Shown here: one piece after another, positions 1-9,561 of the stretch
Layout of the letters: every line of letters starts with the position of its first letter
How positions within the stretch are numbered: the stretch's first letter is position 1
Source: Christiangramia aestuarii
Lineage (GTDB): Bacteria; Bacteroidota; Bacteroidia; Flavobacteriales; Flavobacteriaceae
Direction of reading: 5' to 3'
DNA: 64,000 nt
Assembly (NCBI RefSeq): GCF_009735585.1
Contig: NZ_VJVW01000002.1
Location: forward strand, 456,513-520,512
Position numbers and translations under genes: made by a program
Notes under the pieces: model-generated
The model's database searches: none
What the model was told of the DNA's origin: nothing
The model's input: the letters and a program-made list of their open reading frames with translations, nothing else

Positions 1-647
1 AATGGAAAGTCGAAGCCGAAGCCAAACTGCGCGAGGTGGAAGACATGAAAACAAGGCTGGATAATGAAAGAGCACTTTTAACCAAGGAGCTCATTGAAGA
101 AAGAGAAGGAGAAATTGCCTACATGGAACAACAGGCAAGAGAATATCAGCAAAAAAGATTTGGCCCGAATGGTGATTATATGATCCAGAAGAAACAACTG
201 GTAAGACCCATTCAGGATCAGGTTTTCACCGCGGTGCAGCAAATAGCTGAAAACAGGAATTTAGACTTTGTTTTTGACCGCACTGCAGATATTGGAATGA
301 TATATGCAGATAAACAGTACGATGTTAGCGAAACAGTTCTAAGAACCATCAAAAGAACTGCGAATCGTGAGCAGTTAGAAACAAAAGATGAGATCGAGGA
401 ACTGGAAAGAGCTGAAGATCGCACCGTAGAACAGGATGCAGAGATCACGAAAAGAGAAGAACTTGTTGAGCAAAGACAGTCTGAACGTGAAGCCTACATC
501 GAAGAGAAAAAAAGAGAACGGGATTCCTTAAGAGCTGCAAGGCAAAAGGAATTTGAAGAAAGAAGAGCCCGGATCCTGGCCGAAAGAGAAAGAAAAAAGG
601 ATTCAATTTTAAAAGCGAGAGAGAAAAAGAACGATACAATAAACTAA
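1..647 (+). CDS. OmpH/Skp family periplasmic chaperone, 5' partial
   Basis: The reading frame is open to the left edge (codons start at base 3), so the N-terminus and signal peptide lie outside the window; 214 residues are visible. The first 125 or so match the OmpH/Skp fold: a long charged coiled coil, a segment with RFGPNGDYM, then the conserved end with LDFVFDR and GMIYAD. Skp-type proteins hold unfolded outer-membrane proteins in the periplasm. After the usual OmpH end there is an extra tail of about 80 residues, very rich in Arg, Glu and Lys and almost certainly coiled coil. Skp is normally near 160 residues, so this is a long form. A second ompH follows 35 bp downstream, probably in the same transcript; in Bacteroidota such pairs usually sit behind bamA. 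The family call is firm; the role of the tail is unknown. Confidence 0.85.
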   Translation, partial: WKVEAEAKLREVEDMKTRLDNERALLTKELIEEREGEIAYMEQQAREYQQKRFGPNGDYMIQKKQLVRPIQDQVFTAVQQIAENRNLDFVFDRTADIGMIYADKQYDVSETVLRTIKRTANREQLETKDEIEELERAEDRTVEQDAEITKREELVEQRQSEREAYIEEKKRERDSLRAARQKEFEERRARILAERERKKDSILKAREKKNDTIN

Positions 648-682
648 ATTTTTAACCTTAATTAAACTTAACGACGATTACA

Positions 683-1192
683 ATGAAACAATTCAGAACA
701 CTTTTTATAGCTTTAGCTTTGATGATTGGCGCTACTGCTTTTACAAATGCACAGTCTAAGGTTGCCCATATCGCTACTCAGGAACTAGTACAGGACCTTC
801 CTGAATACAAAAGCGCGATGGACCAGCTACAAAAACTGGAAAAGACTTATGACGCTGAGATAAAGGATATGCTATCTGAAGCTCAGAGTACCATGCAGCG
901 TTACGAGGCAGAAGCTAATACGAAGTCTGAAGAAGAGAACCAGAAAAGAGCCATGGAATTACAGGCTGCTCAAAAGAGAATTCAGGATCACAGTGCAAAA
1001 GCAAGACAGGACCTACAGAAGAAAGAAAGCGATCTTCTGAAGCCAATTCTTGAAAAAGTACGTACTGCCATCCAGAAAGTTGCCAGAGATAAAGGATACG
1101 ATTACGTATTAGACTCTACAACTGGAACTGGAGTTCTTCTAGCAGATGGTTACAACTTAATGCCAGACGTAAAGAAAGAATTAGGAATGTAA
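683..1192 (+). CDS. OmpH/Skp family periplasmic chaperone
   Basis: This is a 169-residue protein of typical Skp length. Residues 1-24 form a signal peptide with a hydrophobic core and a likely cut after TNAQ. A long coiled coil fills about residues 45-125. The C-terminal part has the family ending, with a KGYDYVLDS segment and GVLLADGYNLM. It should act in the periplasm as a holdase for outer-membrane proteins on their way to the BAM complex. It lies 35 bp behind the longer OmpH protein and is followed by a strong hairpin terminator, so the pair probably ends the operon. The start is the only ATG in front of the signal peptide. Confidence 0.92.
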   Translation: MKQFRTLFIALALMIGATAFTNAQSKVAHIATQELVQDLPEYKSAMDQLQKLEKTYDAEIKDMLSEAQSTMQRYEAEANTKSEEENQKRAMELQAAQKRIQDHSAKARQDLQKKESDLLKPILEKVRTAIQKVARDKGYDYVLDSTTGTGVLLADGYNLMPDVKKELGM

Positions 1193-1220
1193 TTGATTCC
1201 TTTTACTAATAAATTGATAA

Positions 1221-1254
1221 AACTGCGTGCAAATTGCACGCAGTTTTTATTTTT
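1221..1254 (+). terminator. Intrinsic terminator after the ompH pair
   Basis: A perfect 10-bp stem (1221-1230 with 1236-1245, loop AAATT) is followed by a T-rich run. It ends the ompH transcript and lies only a few bases before the murI start at 1263, so murI needs its own promoter or readthrough. Confidence 0.85.
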
Positions 1255-1262
1255 ATACCAAT

Positions 1263-2057
1263 ATGAAAGACTCCAGACCTATTGGAATTTTCGATTCGGG
1301 CGTGGGCGGCACTTCCATATGGAAAGAGATCCACCAGCTTTTACCAAACGAAAAGACCATCTACTTATCAGATAGTAAAAATGCCCCCTACGGAATAAAA
1401 ACACAGGAGGAGATCATCAGGCTATCCATTAAGAACACTGAAAAGCTCCTGGAGATGGATTGCAAGCTCATTGTGGTTGCCTGCAACACTGCCACCACAA
1501 ATGCCATTAAAGTGCTTAGAAACTCTTATAAAGTACCTTTTATAGGGATTGAACCTGCAATCAAACCCGCAGCTCTAAAAAGCCATAATAAAGCAATAGG
1601 CATACTCGCTACAAGAGGAACTTTAACCAGTGAGCTGTTCACCCAAACCTCTGAGATCTATACCAAGGACATTAATGTAATTGAGGTGGAAGGAAATGGA
1701 CTGGTAGAATTAATCGAGAGCGGAAAAAAGGATTCAGAAGAAGCCATTAACCTCCTTCAAAAATTACTTGAGCCCATGCTCAGGGCGGGAATAGATTACC
1801 TGGTTTTGGGCTGCAGCCACTATCCTTACCTAATTCCCAGTTTAAAAAAGATCCTGCCAGAAAATGTTCAGATCATAGATTCTGGAGAAGCCGTGGCCAG
1901 GCAAACCAGGGCCGTGCTAAAGGAAAAGGAATTATTGCAGACGGAAATTCCCGAGAAACCTCAACCTGAATTTTATTCTAATATCGATCCCAGTGTGCTC
2001 GCAGATATCCTGGAAGCTAGTGGGAAAAATTATATGATTAAGGAAAAGGATTTTTAA
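1263..2057 (+). CDS. murI: Glutamate racemase
   Basis: A 264-residue cytoplasmic enzyme that converts L-glutamate to the D-glutamate needed for peptidoglycan precursors. Family signatures are GIFDSGVGGTS near the N-terminus, VVACNTATT with the first catalytic Cys, and LGCSHYPYL with the second. I chose the ATG at 1263: the frame can be extended to a GTG at 1227, but that adds 12 residues encoded inside the terminator hairpin of the preceding operon, and the conserved core starts right after the 1263 ATG. The gene converges on the PorP/SprF-like gene; the two stop codons overlap. Confidence 0.95.
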   Translation: MKDSRPIGIFDSGVGGTSIWKEIHQLLPNEKTIYLSDSKNAPYGIKTQEEIIRLSIKNTEKLLEMDCKLIVVACNTATTNAIKVLRNSYKVPFIGIEPAIKPAALKSHNKAIGILATRGTLTSELFTQTSEIYTKDINVIEVEGNGLVELIESGKKDSEEAINLLQKLLEPMLRAGIDYLVLGCSHYPYLIPSLKKILPENVQIIDSGEAVARQTRAVLKEKELLQTEIPEKPQPEFYSNIDPSVLADILEASGKNYMIKEKDF

Positions 2058-3094
2058 TTGATCGCCGGGCATTTACAATCGTAGCGCTCCCTGCTTTCTC
2101 CAAAATTATACCCAAGGGTGATCTGGTGGAAACCTCCATTGCTTAGCACAAGGGAATTAAGCTGGTAACTGAAGGTATATCCAAAGACGAATTTTTTATA
2201 ATCTACCCCTACAAAAGGAGTGATATAACGTAGTTGCTGGCGCCTCACCTCTTCTCCTTCTGAAGTATATTCGGTACTTTCAAAACTATTACGGTAAGAG
2301 ATCCCACCCCAGACATCACCAAAATCCACCTCATAATAAGCCTTAAGGTTAGCATCTACCGCCATTTCGTTGGTTGCTTCCCTGGCCTGTAGTAAAATGG
2401 AAGGTTCAAAATCCCAGGGATCATTAGGGTTTAGTGTAAATACATAACCCGCAGAGAAAAGGTATTTCCTCATATTACTGGGTACCGCATCTGAATAAAA
2501 AAGATCCCTTTGAACAGTGAGAATGTTCTTGGCCGCAAAATGAAAATAAAGGTCTCTTACGTAATAAGAAATGCCCAGGTCCATATTTGCAAAAATATCG
2601 TTGGTGCTCTGCCCAAGTATGGGATCGAAACGGGAAAAACCACTCGTATCCAGCCTGTGCTGAATAATCCCACCGCTAATCCCGAAGGATAACTGGTTAA
2701 GATCGGCGGTACTCCTGGAGAACATAAGGTGATAAGCGAAGGTTGCGTAAGCCCCTACTTTAGAAAAATTCCCGTTCTCATCGCGAAAAGCGATCCCTCC
2801 TAACCCGATCTTCTCTCCTACTCTGGAGTTAAAAGCAAGGGTTTGTAAGTTAGGGGCATCCTGCACGTCGAACCACTGGGTTCTTCCGGTCAGCCTTATC
2901 TGGTCGTAATTGGAAGCTCCCGCCATCGAAGGATGGATCAAATAAAGGTTATCGGTTAAATAATCTGAATAGGTAGGAATTACTTCCTGAGCCTTTATTG
3001 CCGAAAAATTAAATAATAACAATAAAAAAACTGAAAACGTAATCCTTGAAATACGCTTAATCCTGCACCGATCCAAATATTTGAAGCCTGTCAT
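2054..3094 (-). CDS. PorP/SprF family type IX secretion-associated membrane protein
   Basis: A 346-residue protein. From the ATG at 3094 a short basic stretch leads into a hydrophobic segment (about residues 19-34) and a cut after IKAQ, a convincing signal peptide. The mature part begins with IPTYSDYLTDNLYLIHPSMAG, typical of the PorP/SprF family, and continues as alternating strands expected of an outer-membrane barrel (RLTGRTQW, SAGYVF, FVGVDYK, ITLGYNFG). PorP/SprF proteins are outer-membrane partners of type IX secretion substrates and of SprB-type adhesins. Here the gene stands alone, without an adhesin beside it. A longer frame starting at 3256 would overlap the divergent NifU-type gene and is unlikely. 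The partner cannot be told from this window. Confidence 0.85.
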   Translation of the reverse strand: MTGFKYLDRCRIKRISRITFSVFLLLLFNFSAIKAQEVIPTYSDYLTDNLYLIHPSMAGASNYDQIRLTGRTQWFDVQDAPNLQTLAFNSRVGEKIGLGGIAFRDENGNFSKVGAYATFAYHLMFSRSTADLNQLSFGISGGIIQHRLDTSGFSRFDPILGQSTNDIFANMDLGISYYVRDLYFHFAAKNILTVQRDLFYSDAVPSNMRKYLFSAGYVFTLNPNDPWDFEPSILLQAREATNEMAVDANLKAYYEVDFGDVWGGISYRNSFESTEYTSEGEEVRRQQLRYITPFVGVDYKKFVFGYTFSYQLNSLVLSNGGFHQITLGYNFGESRERYDCKCPAIN

Positions 3095-3133
3095 AAAGGC
3101 TGTAAATATATGGATTAGCTTGATTTTCTTTAG

Positions 3134-3141
3134 TATTTTTG
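3134..3141 (+). promoter_or_regulatory. Candidate -7 box for the NifU-type gene
   Basis: TATTTTTG fits the Bacteroidota -7 consensus TAnnTTTG and lies 14 bases before the ATG at 3156. No clear -33 TTTG is seen at 19-21 bp, and the sequence is T-rich, so this is a weak call. Confidence 0.4.
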
Positions 3142-3155
3142 CGAAAATTTCTGAC

Positions 3156-4073
3156 ATGAAAGATTTTAATATAAATATTGTCCCTACTACAACGGCCTCG
3201 ATTGTAAAATTTGAAGCCGATAAATTTCTTACCCGCCACGAAAATTTTGAATTCAAGAATATAGATGAGGCGGCAAAATCACCCCTGGCGCAGCAATTAT
3301 TCTACCTGCCTTTTGTTAAAACGGTTTATATCGCCCAGAATTTTATCGCTATAGAAAAATATGACATAGTGGAATGGGCAGATGTACAGGAAGAAGTAGC
3401 TGAACAGATCGAAACTTACCTAAACAAGGGCGGCGAAGTGATCAAACAAACTAAAACGAGTTCAGGCAAAGTTCCTGTTACTGTATATGCTGAAAGCACT
3501 CCAAACCCGGCGGTAATGAAATTCGTTGCCAATAAAAAGCTGGTGTTGCAGGCTTCAGAATTCAAGAACATCGATGATGCCAAGCACGCGCCCCTGGTAC
3601 AGAAGCTTTTTCATTTCCCCTTTGTAAAGGAAGTATTTATCGACGAGAATTACGTTTCTATCCAGAAATATGAAATGGCCGGTTGGGAAGAGATCACGAT
3701 GGAGCTTCGTGAATTCATCAGGAATTATATCGAAGAAGGTAACGAGGTTCTTACCAAGGAGAGTGTAGAAACCGCAAAGGCTTCTAAAGAGGCTTCAGAG
3801 GACAGCAAACAGGCTGCTTTCGAGAACCTGGACGACACTTCTCAACAGATCGTAGCTATCCTGGATGAATATATTAAACCAGCCGTAGCAAGTGATGGAG
3901 GGAATATTCTTTTCGACAGCTACAACGAAGAAAATAAGACCGTGAAGGTGATCCTACAGGGAGCCTGCAGCGGATGCCCATCCTCGACCATGACCCTAAA
4001 AAGCGGAATCGAGACCATGCTTCGTGATATGTTGCGCGGTAAGGTAGAATACGTGGAAGCCGTAAACGGATAA
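3156..4073 (+). CDS. NifU-type Fe-S cluster scaffold with duplicated N-terminal domain
   Basis: A 305-residue cytoplasmic protein. Residues 1-98 and about 105-200 are two copies of the Nfu N-terminal domain: both have F-K-N-I-D-[ED]-A, a leucine-phenylalanine-rich stretch ending in PFVK, and I-x-KY. Residues about 225-305 are the NifU C-terminal domain with the cluster-binding motif CSGCPSS (CxxC). It should carry and hand over a Fe-S cluster. Most Nfu proteins have one N-terminal domain. The start at 3156 is chosen because earlier in-frame codons run into the divergent porP-like gene and give no conserved sequence. A strong hairpin follows the stop codon. Confidence 0.9.
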   Translation: MKDFNINIVPTTTASIVKFEADKFLTRHENFEFKNIDEAAKSPLAQQLFYLPFVKTVYIAQNFIAIEKYDIVEWADVQEEVAEQIETYLNKGGEVIKQTKTSSGKVPVTVYAESTPNPAVMKFVANKKLVLQASEFKNIDDAKHAPLVQKLFHFPFVKEVFIDENYVSIQKYEMAGWEEITMELREFIRNYIEEGNEVLTKESVETAKASKEASEDSKQAAFENLDDTSQQIVAILDEYIKPAVASDGGNILFDSYNEENKTVKVILQGACSGCPSSTMTLKSGIETMLRDMLRGKVEYVEAVNG

Positions 4074-4095
4074 AGTTTACAAGCATACTAAATAG

Positions 4096-4124
4096 AAAAA
4101 TCCCTTCTCACGAAGGGATTTTTT
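4096..4124. terminator. Bidirectional terminator between nifU-type and phosphate permease genes
   Basis: A perfect 12-bp stem (4096-4107 with 4112-4123, loop TCAC) has an A-run on one side and a T-run on the other, so it can end transcription from both converging genes. Confidence 0.9.
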
Positions 4125-4128
4125 AGTT

Positions 4129-6399
4129 TTAATAGGTAGTAGTTCTTGCTTCGTTATAGAATTCCTGGAACAATTGCAGCAGGTTCATGGTAGAACCGAT
4201 TAGATCCTTGGTCTCAAGCAAAATCCCGAAATACAATTTGGTATTCTTAGGGCTGGATTCTGAAGTCCTGATACGTTGTATCTGCTTTTGAATAAGGTCA
4301 CTTACATAATCCATAAGATCCTGCTTTTCGCTTAACAGGTTATCTATATTGCCGAATTCATGATTATCAAAGGTATGGGTGATCTCATCAAACAGGATCT
4401 GCATCTTATCGTCCACCTTTTTAAGATCTCGAATCTGGTTGAACTTTAAGTTCTTGTGGTTGTTATGAACGTGATTGTAACTGTTCCTGGTAATGAAACC
4501 AATAGACTGCACCATATCCTGAAGGTAATCCAGGGTGAGGATGTAGAACTTACTGGCCTCTACCGAATCCTCATCCAGCGATTTTATAAAATAGAAGATA
4601 TTATCCTTTAGCTCATCTACCTCAGACTCCAGCTTTTCTATCCTTTTATAGTTCTTTTTCAACTTGCTAAGGTCATAATAACCAAGCTGGTCTACGGTCT
4701 TGGAATACATCTTATTGATACCCCCAATAACATTGGAGATATTTTCTGAAGTTTCAGAAGTGATCTCATTGATCGTGATGATGTCACTCTTTTTAAACCT
4801 CTTTTTGGTCTTCTCCTCTTTTTCTTTTCTTGAATGTAGTATGCTGCTTCTTACTACTAGCACCAAAGCAACGATTATTAATACTACAAGTGCGATGGTT
4901 CCGCCATAATAAATAATAGAGGCAAAAATAGCCGCGGCAGTAAAGGCTACGATCGCGGTCACGAACCAGCCTCCTACAACATTAAGCACCCCGGCTACAC
5001 GGTAAACAGCACTTTCCCGATCCCAGGCACGGTCTGCGAGAGAAGTACCCATAGCCACCATAAAGGTGACATAGGTTGTGGAGAGCGGAAGTTTCATATT
5101 TGTACCGATAGAAATCAACACACTGGCAACTACGAGGTTTACCGAAGCTCTTACCATATCGAAGGCGGGAGCATCTATTCTTTTACTTCTGAAATGTTGC
5201 GAAGGCTTATCGAACTTATTTTCGATCCTATTTTTCATGCCTTCGGGAAGTACGGTCGTTATCGCATTTCCGAACAGGACTGAATATCTAACGATCCCAC
5301 GGGAGAGCCAGTTAGGCTCAAAGCGCTCCACACCATCTCCCTGTCTGGCCAGGTTGATCCCGGTATCTACGACCGAGCGGGCTTTGCTGGAAAACCAAAG
5401 CGTAACTACCATGATTCCCCCAGCCCCTATCAGTAAGATTTCTGGAGTGGGTACACTACCCGACAGGCCGGTCATGGAAAATTCTGAAGGCAGCACCCCT
5501 GTAGCCGCATTGGCCGATTGCCAGAGGTCAAAAGACTGCCAGGCTGCGATTGGCACCCCGATGAAGTTCACCAGGTCATTGCCCGCGAAGGCGAGGGCTA
5601 GTGCGAAAGTTCCAATAATGATGATGGTCCTTAGAATATTCAGTTTTAATACACTCATCACGAACTGGGAAATCCCGGTAAAGACCACCAGGCCAATTAG
5701 CACGATGGTAAGTGTATGAGTATTGATATATTCCATCATCTCTGCCGAGATATAGGGAACAGATTTCATGCCTTTGATAAGGATGAAATAAAGAATGGCC
5801 GTTAGGGAGATCCCTCCAAAAACAGCCCCGAAATATTTTATTTTCTTTTCGAACTGAAAGGTAAAAACAAGTCGTGAAACATACTGCACTATCGTACCCA
5901 CCAGGAAGGCGATGACCACCGCCATGAGTATACCCACAATTATTTCGGTCGCCTTTGCTGTATTGATATATCCTGAAAGGGATGCCAGGTCACCATCACC
6001 CTGTGTATAGATCTTGATCGCGGCCATACAAACCGCTGCACCTAAAAGTTCAAAAACTATGGAAACCGTGGTGGAGGTTGGAAGGCCAAGGGAGTTAAAA
6101 AAGTCCAGCAGGAGGACATCTGTGATCATGACGGCCATGAAAATGATCATGATCTCATCAAAATAGAACTGCCCGGGCATAAAGATACCTTTACGTGCAA
6201 CCTCCATCAAACCACTTGAAAAGATTGCACCTACAGCTACACCCAGACTGGCAACTATCATAATGGTTCTCATGGAAACCGCTTTGGAGCCTATAGCAGA
6301 ATTCAGAAAATTGATCGCGTCGTTACTAACTCCAACCACAAGATCTGTAATCGCCAGAGCAAAGAGCGCCACGAGCATTACGATATAAATATCCTCCAT
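4129..6399 (-). CDS. PiT family inorganic phosphate permease with C-terminal PhoU-like domain
   Basis: A 756-residue inner-membrane protein. The PiT family has two related halves, and both signatures are present: GVSNDAINFLNSAIGSK with GLPTSTTVS in the first half, and AGNDLVNFIGVP with LPLSTTYVTFMVAMG in the second. Many hydrophobic helices cover residues 1-525. After a basic linker (about 525-545) comes a soluble helical domain to the C-terminus resembling PhoU/DUF47 proteins, which are usually a separate regulator encoded beside PiT. It should import phosphate with a coupled cation, with the fused tail likely controlling activity. Bases 6400-6573 upstream show no clear promoter box. Confidence 0.92.
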   Translation of the reverse strand: MEDIYIVMLVALFALAITDLVVGVSNDAINFLNSAIGSKAVSMRTIMIVASLGVAVGAIFSSGLMEVARKGIFMPGQFYFDEIMIIFMAVMITDVLLLDFFNSLGLPTSTTVSIVFELLGAAVCMAAIKIYTQGDGDLASLSGYINTAKATEIIVGILMAVVIAFLVGTIVQYVSRLVFTFQFEKKIKYFGAVFGGISLTAILYFILIKGMKSVPYISAEMMEYINTHTLTIVLIGLVVFTGISQFVMSVLKLNILRTIIIIGTFALALAFAGNDLVNFIGVPIAAWQSFDLWQSANAATGVLPSEFSMTGLSGSVPTPEILLIGAGGIMVVTLWFSSKARSVVDTGINLARQGDGVERFEPNWLSRGIVRYSVLFGNAITTVLPEGMKNRIENKFDKPSQHFRSKRIDAPAFDMVRASVNLVVASVLISIGTNMKLPLSTTYVTFMVAMGTSLADRAWDRESAVYRVAGVLNVVGGWFVTAIVAFTAAAIFASIIYYGGTIALVVLIIVALVLVVRSSILHSRKEKEEKTKKRFKKSDIITINEITSETSENISNVIGGINKMYSKTVDQLGYYDLSKLKKNYKRIEKLESEVDELKDNIFYFIKSLDEDSVEASKFYILTLDYLQDMVQSIGFITRNSYNHVHNNHKNLKFNQIRDLKKVDDKMQILFDEITHTFDNHEFGNIDNLLSEKQDLMDYVSDLIQKQIQRIRTSESSPKNTKLYFGILLETKDLIGSTMNLLQLFQEFYNEARTTTY

Positions 6400-6573
6400 A
6401 AATGTTTAATTTTCAACCCGTAAAATTGGCTCTTTTTTGATTCTTTGGTCGACTTTTTAAGTTATTAAAAGATTAATAATACAAAATGCGGGGCAGTTTT
6501 ATTTTGATATTATAGTAAATTTAGGCTTTAAGCTAATTTTCATCTCCCGCCAAACCTTTGAAGAACTCATATT

Positions 6574-8625
6574 TTGAAAGAAAACAAAACAGAAAAACAT
6601 ACCAACGAACTTATTAACGAGAGCAGCCCTTACCTTTTGCAGCATGCGCACAATCCGGTGGACTGGAAAGCCTGGAACGACCGGGTGCTGGATGAAGCCA
6701 GGGAGAAGAATAAACTTTTACTGATAAGTGTTGGATATTCTGCCTGTCACTGGTGCCACGTAATGGAACATGAAAGCTTTGAGGACGAAGCTGTGGCCGA
6801 GGTGATGAATTCCAACTATGTATGCATTAAGGTAGATCGTGAGGAAAGGCCAGATATAGACCATGTGTATATGAATGCCGTACAGGTAATGACAGGCATG
6901 GGTGGCTGGCCTATGAACGTAGTGGCCTTACCAGACGGCAGACCGGTCTGGGGCGGGACCTATTTTAAAAAGGAACAATGGAAAGACGCTCTTCAACAAA
7001 TAGCCCATCTTAACGAACAGCAACCGGAAAAGCTACTTGAATATGCGGGTAAACTAGAAAAAGGCCTGCGGGATATCCAGATCATAGAACCAGTGAAAGA
7101 AGAGAAAAAATTTCACAGCGATTTTTTCATCCTCATACTCGAAAAATGGAAAAGCCAGTTCGACCATAAGAACGGAGGCTACCAAAGGGCACCAAAATTC
7201 ATGCTGCCCAATAATTTTGAATTCCTTCTGAGATACGCTCATCAGAATTCAGATAAGGAGCTAATGGAACATTGCCTGCTCACCTTGGATAAGATCTCCT
7301 GGGGCGGAGTATTCGATCCTGTTGAGGGAGGTTTCTCAAGGTATTCTGTGGACGAAAAATGGCATGTGCCCCACTTCGAAAAAATGCTCTATGACAATGC
7401 GCAGCTGGTAGAATTATATTCGAATGCATTTAAGATAACCGGGAATGAATGGTACAGGGAGGTAGTTGAAAGAAGCCTGAGTTTTGTGGCCTCAGAACTT
7501 ACCGACGAGACCGGCGCATTCTACTCTGCACTGGATGCCGACAGCGAGGATAAAAACGAAGAAAATAAGGAAGGTGCTTACTATACCTGGAGCAAAGAAG
7601 AACTACAGGAGCTTTTACAGGATAATTTTCCCGTTTTCGAAAGATTCTATAATATCAATAACTTCGGAAAATGGGAGGCTAACCAATATGTGCTTATTCG
7701 TTCTGAAACCAGGAAGAAGATCGCCAAAGACCTGGGGATTTCAGAAAATGATTTACATGATATCATAAATGACTGCCATAAAAAACTAAGGTCCGCGCGA
7801 GGTCAAAGAAAAAAACCGGGACTGGACAACAAATCCCTTACCTCCTGGAACGCCATGATGATAAGTGCCTACGTGAAAGCCTTTAATACTTTCGGCGAAG
7901 ATTCCTATCTCAAGGCCGCTAGGAAAAATGCTGAATTCATTCTCAACTATCAATTGCAGGAAAATGGCAGACTTTTGCATTCTTATAAAAATGGAAAGAC
8001 CAGCATCAACGGCTATCTTGAAGATTATGCCTTTGGTATAAAGGCATTCTTAGACCTGTACGAAGCAACCTTTGAAGAAAATTTCCTGAATAAAGCAGAA
8101 GATCTTATCAGTATTGTGGAGGAGGATTTCCTGGACACGGTCTCGGGCATGTTCAGCTTCACTTCAAAAAAAGACCGGCCCCTTATCACCAAGACCATAG
8201 AGATAAGCGATAATGTGATACCGGCTTCAAATTCAGTAATGGCTAAAAACCTGTTCCGATTTGGGAAACTAAGGGAAAACAGGCACCACCTGGAGATCGC
8301 CGGGCAAATGCTAAAAAGCATTCTGCCTAAGATTCAGGATTACCCTCAATCCTACTCCAATTGGCTGGACCTGCTGATGAATTTCACATTTCCGTTCTAC
8401 GAAATAGCCATAACCGGTGAAAACTGCATGAAAAAAGCAGATAGTTTCAGAAGAAAATATCTCCCAAACACTGTCTTAGCAGGCACTTCGAGTGAATCCA
8501 GGCTTCCACTTTTGGAGCAGAGACTGGTTAAAGGAAAAGATCTCATCTATATTTGCGAGGAAGGTTCCTGCCAGCTTCCAACAGAAGCTGAAAGCGATGC
8601 CATGCAGCTCATATCGCAAGTTTAA
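6574..8625 (+). CDS. DUF255 thioredoxin-domain protein (YyaL/spermatogenesis-associated 20 family)
   Basis: A 683-residue cytoplasmic protein. The N-terminus carries the family hallmark [19 protein letters not shown], followed by a thioredoxin-like domain with CHWC (Cys58 and Cys61) in [16 protein letters not shown] and [13 protein letters not shown]. The rest is an alpha/alpha-toroid region like glycan-processing enzymes, with [30 protein letters not shown] and [11 protein letters not shown]. The biochemical role of the family is not settled. The start is TTG: no ATG lies in frame before the conserved N-terminus, and the TTG at 6574 gives the usual spacing. It is divergent from the phosphate permease gene. 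Confidence 0.9.
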   Translation: MKENKTEKHTNELINESSPYLLQHAHNPVDWKAWNDRVLDEAREKNKLLLISVGYSACHWCHVMEHESFEDEAVAEVMNSNYVCIKVDREERPDIDHVYMNAVQVMTGMGGWPMNVVALPDGRPVWGGTYFKKEQWKDALQQIAHLNEQQPEKLLEYAGKLEKGLRDIQIIEPVKEEKKFHSDFFILILEKWKSQFDHKNGGYQRAPKFMLPNNFEFLLRYAHQNSDKELMEHCLLTLDKISWGGVFDPVEGGFSRYSVDEKWHVPHFEKMLYDNAQLVELYSNAFKITGNEWYREVVERSLSFVASELTDETGAFYSALDADSEDKNEENKEGAYYTWSKEELQELLQDNFPVFERFYNINNFGKWEANQYVLIRSETRKKIAKDLGISENDLHDIINDCHKKLRSARGQRKKPGLDNKSLTSWNAMMISAYVKAFNTFGEDSYLKAARKNAEFILNYQLQENGRLLHSYKNGKTSINGYLEDYAFGIKAFLDLYEATFEENFLNKAEDLISIVEEDFLDTVSGMFSFTSKKDRPLITKTIEISDNVIPASNSVMAKNLFRFGKLRENRHHLEIAGQMLKSILPKIQDYPQSYSNWLDLLMNFTFPFYEIAITGENCMKKADSFRRKYLPNTVLAGTSSESRLPLLEQRLVKGKDLIYICEEGSCQLPTEAESDAMQLISQV

Positions 8626-8692
8626 CATAAATTAAACAGGAAATAAAGTCTATTTTTTTACAATTAAACCAAATTAACAACTAAAAAAAAGT

Positions 8693-9553
8693 ATGGAAAA
8701 GCTTAACAATTGGGGCGAAATCGCCAAAGAGTATTCTGAAAAATTCATTGATTACTTACCAACCCTAATCGGGGCGATTGTCCTCCTGATCGTAGGACTA
8801 TGGGTAATTAAACTAATTGTAAAATATCTGAACAAACTATTCGAGAAGAAGGATTACGATCCTACACTGGAAAAATTCACCGTGAATGCTGCCAGCTGGG
8901 GATTAAAGATCATTCTTTTCGTATTGGTAATTACGCAACTGGGAGTAGAGAGTGCTTCACTTGTTGCCGCTATTGGTGCCGCTGGTTTGGCTATTGGTCT
9001 TGCTTTGCAAGGTTCCCTGGCTAATCTTGCTGGTGGGGTCCTTATCATCGTTCTAAAACCGTTTAAAGTCGGTGACTGGGTCGAAGCTCAGGGTGTTTCT
9101 GGTAGTGTAGTTGAAATTTCTCTTTTTTACACCAAGATCAATACTTTCGGAAATCAACGAGTAGTAGTTCCAAACGGCCAGTTAAGTAATGATAATATTA
9201 CCAACTATAGCTATAATAATACCAGAAAGGAGAATCTCACCTTTGGGATTTCATATGATGATGATATCAAGAAAGCGAAGGAAGTACTTACCAATATGGT
9301 AATGGAACAGGAAAATGTATTAAAAGATCCAGCACCGCAGATTATTGTACATTCTCTTGGTGACAGTTCGGTAAATTTCTCTGTAAGGTACTTTGCTGAA
9401 TTGGCTCATTTCTGGGATCTGCACTGGTATATGATCGAGGAAGGTAAGATTAGGCTGGAAGAAGCCGGAATGACCATCCCTTATCCACAAAGAGACGTTT
9501 ATCTATACGATCAAACCAAAATGAAAGGTACGGTTAGAGATAAGCAGGCATAA
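8693..9553 (+). CDS. MscS family mechanosensitive ion channel
   Basis: A 286-residue inner-membrane protein with three transmembrane segments, about residues 19-42, 65-86 and 90-120. The pore helix shows the Gly/Ala pattern of MscS (AAIGAAGLAIGLALQGSLAN). The beta domain (KPFKVGDWVEAQG, VVVPNGQLSNDNITNYS) and the cytoplasmic cage domain follow. It should open under membrane tension to release solutes during hypo-osmotic shock. Length matches the small MscS type. It converges on tsaB with an 8-bp gap, and its terminator appears to lie within the tsaB coding region. Confidence 0.95.
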   Translation: MEKLNNWGEIAKEYSEKFIDYLPTLIGAIVLLIVGLWVIKLIVKYLNKLFEKKDYDPTLEKFTVNAASWGLKIILFVLVITQLGVESASLVAAIGAAGLAIGLALQGSLANLAGGVLIIVLKPFKVGDWVEAQGVSGSVVEISLFYTKINTFGNQRVVVPNGQLSNDNITNYSYNNTRKENLTFGISYDDDIKKAKEVLTNMVMEQENVLKDPAPQIIVHSLGDSSVNFSVRYFAELAHFWDLHWYMIEEGKIRLEEAGMTIPYPQRDVYLYDQTKMKGTVRDKQA

Positions 9554-9561
9554 ATTGCAGC

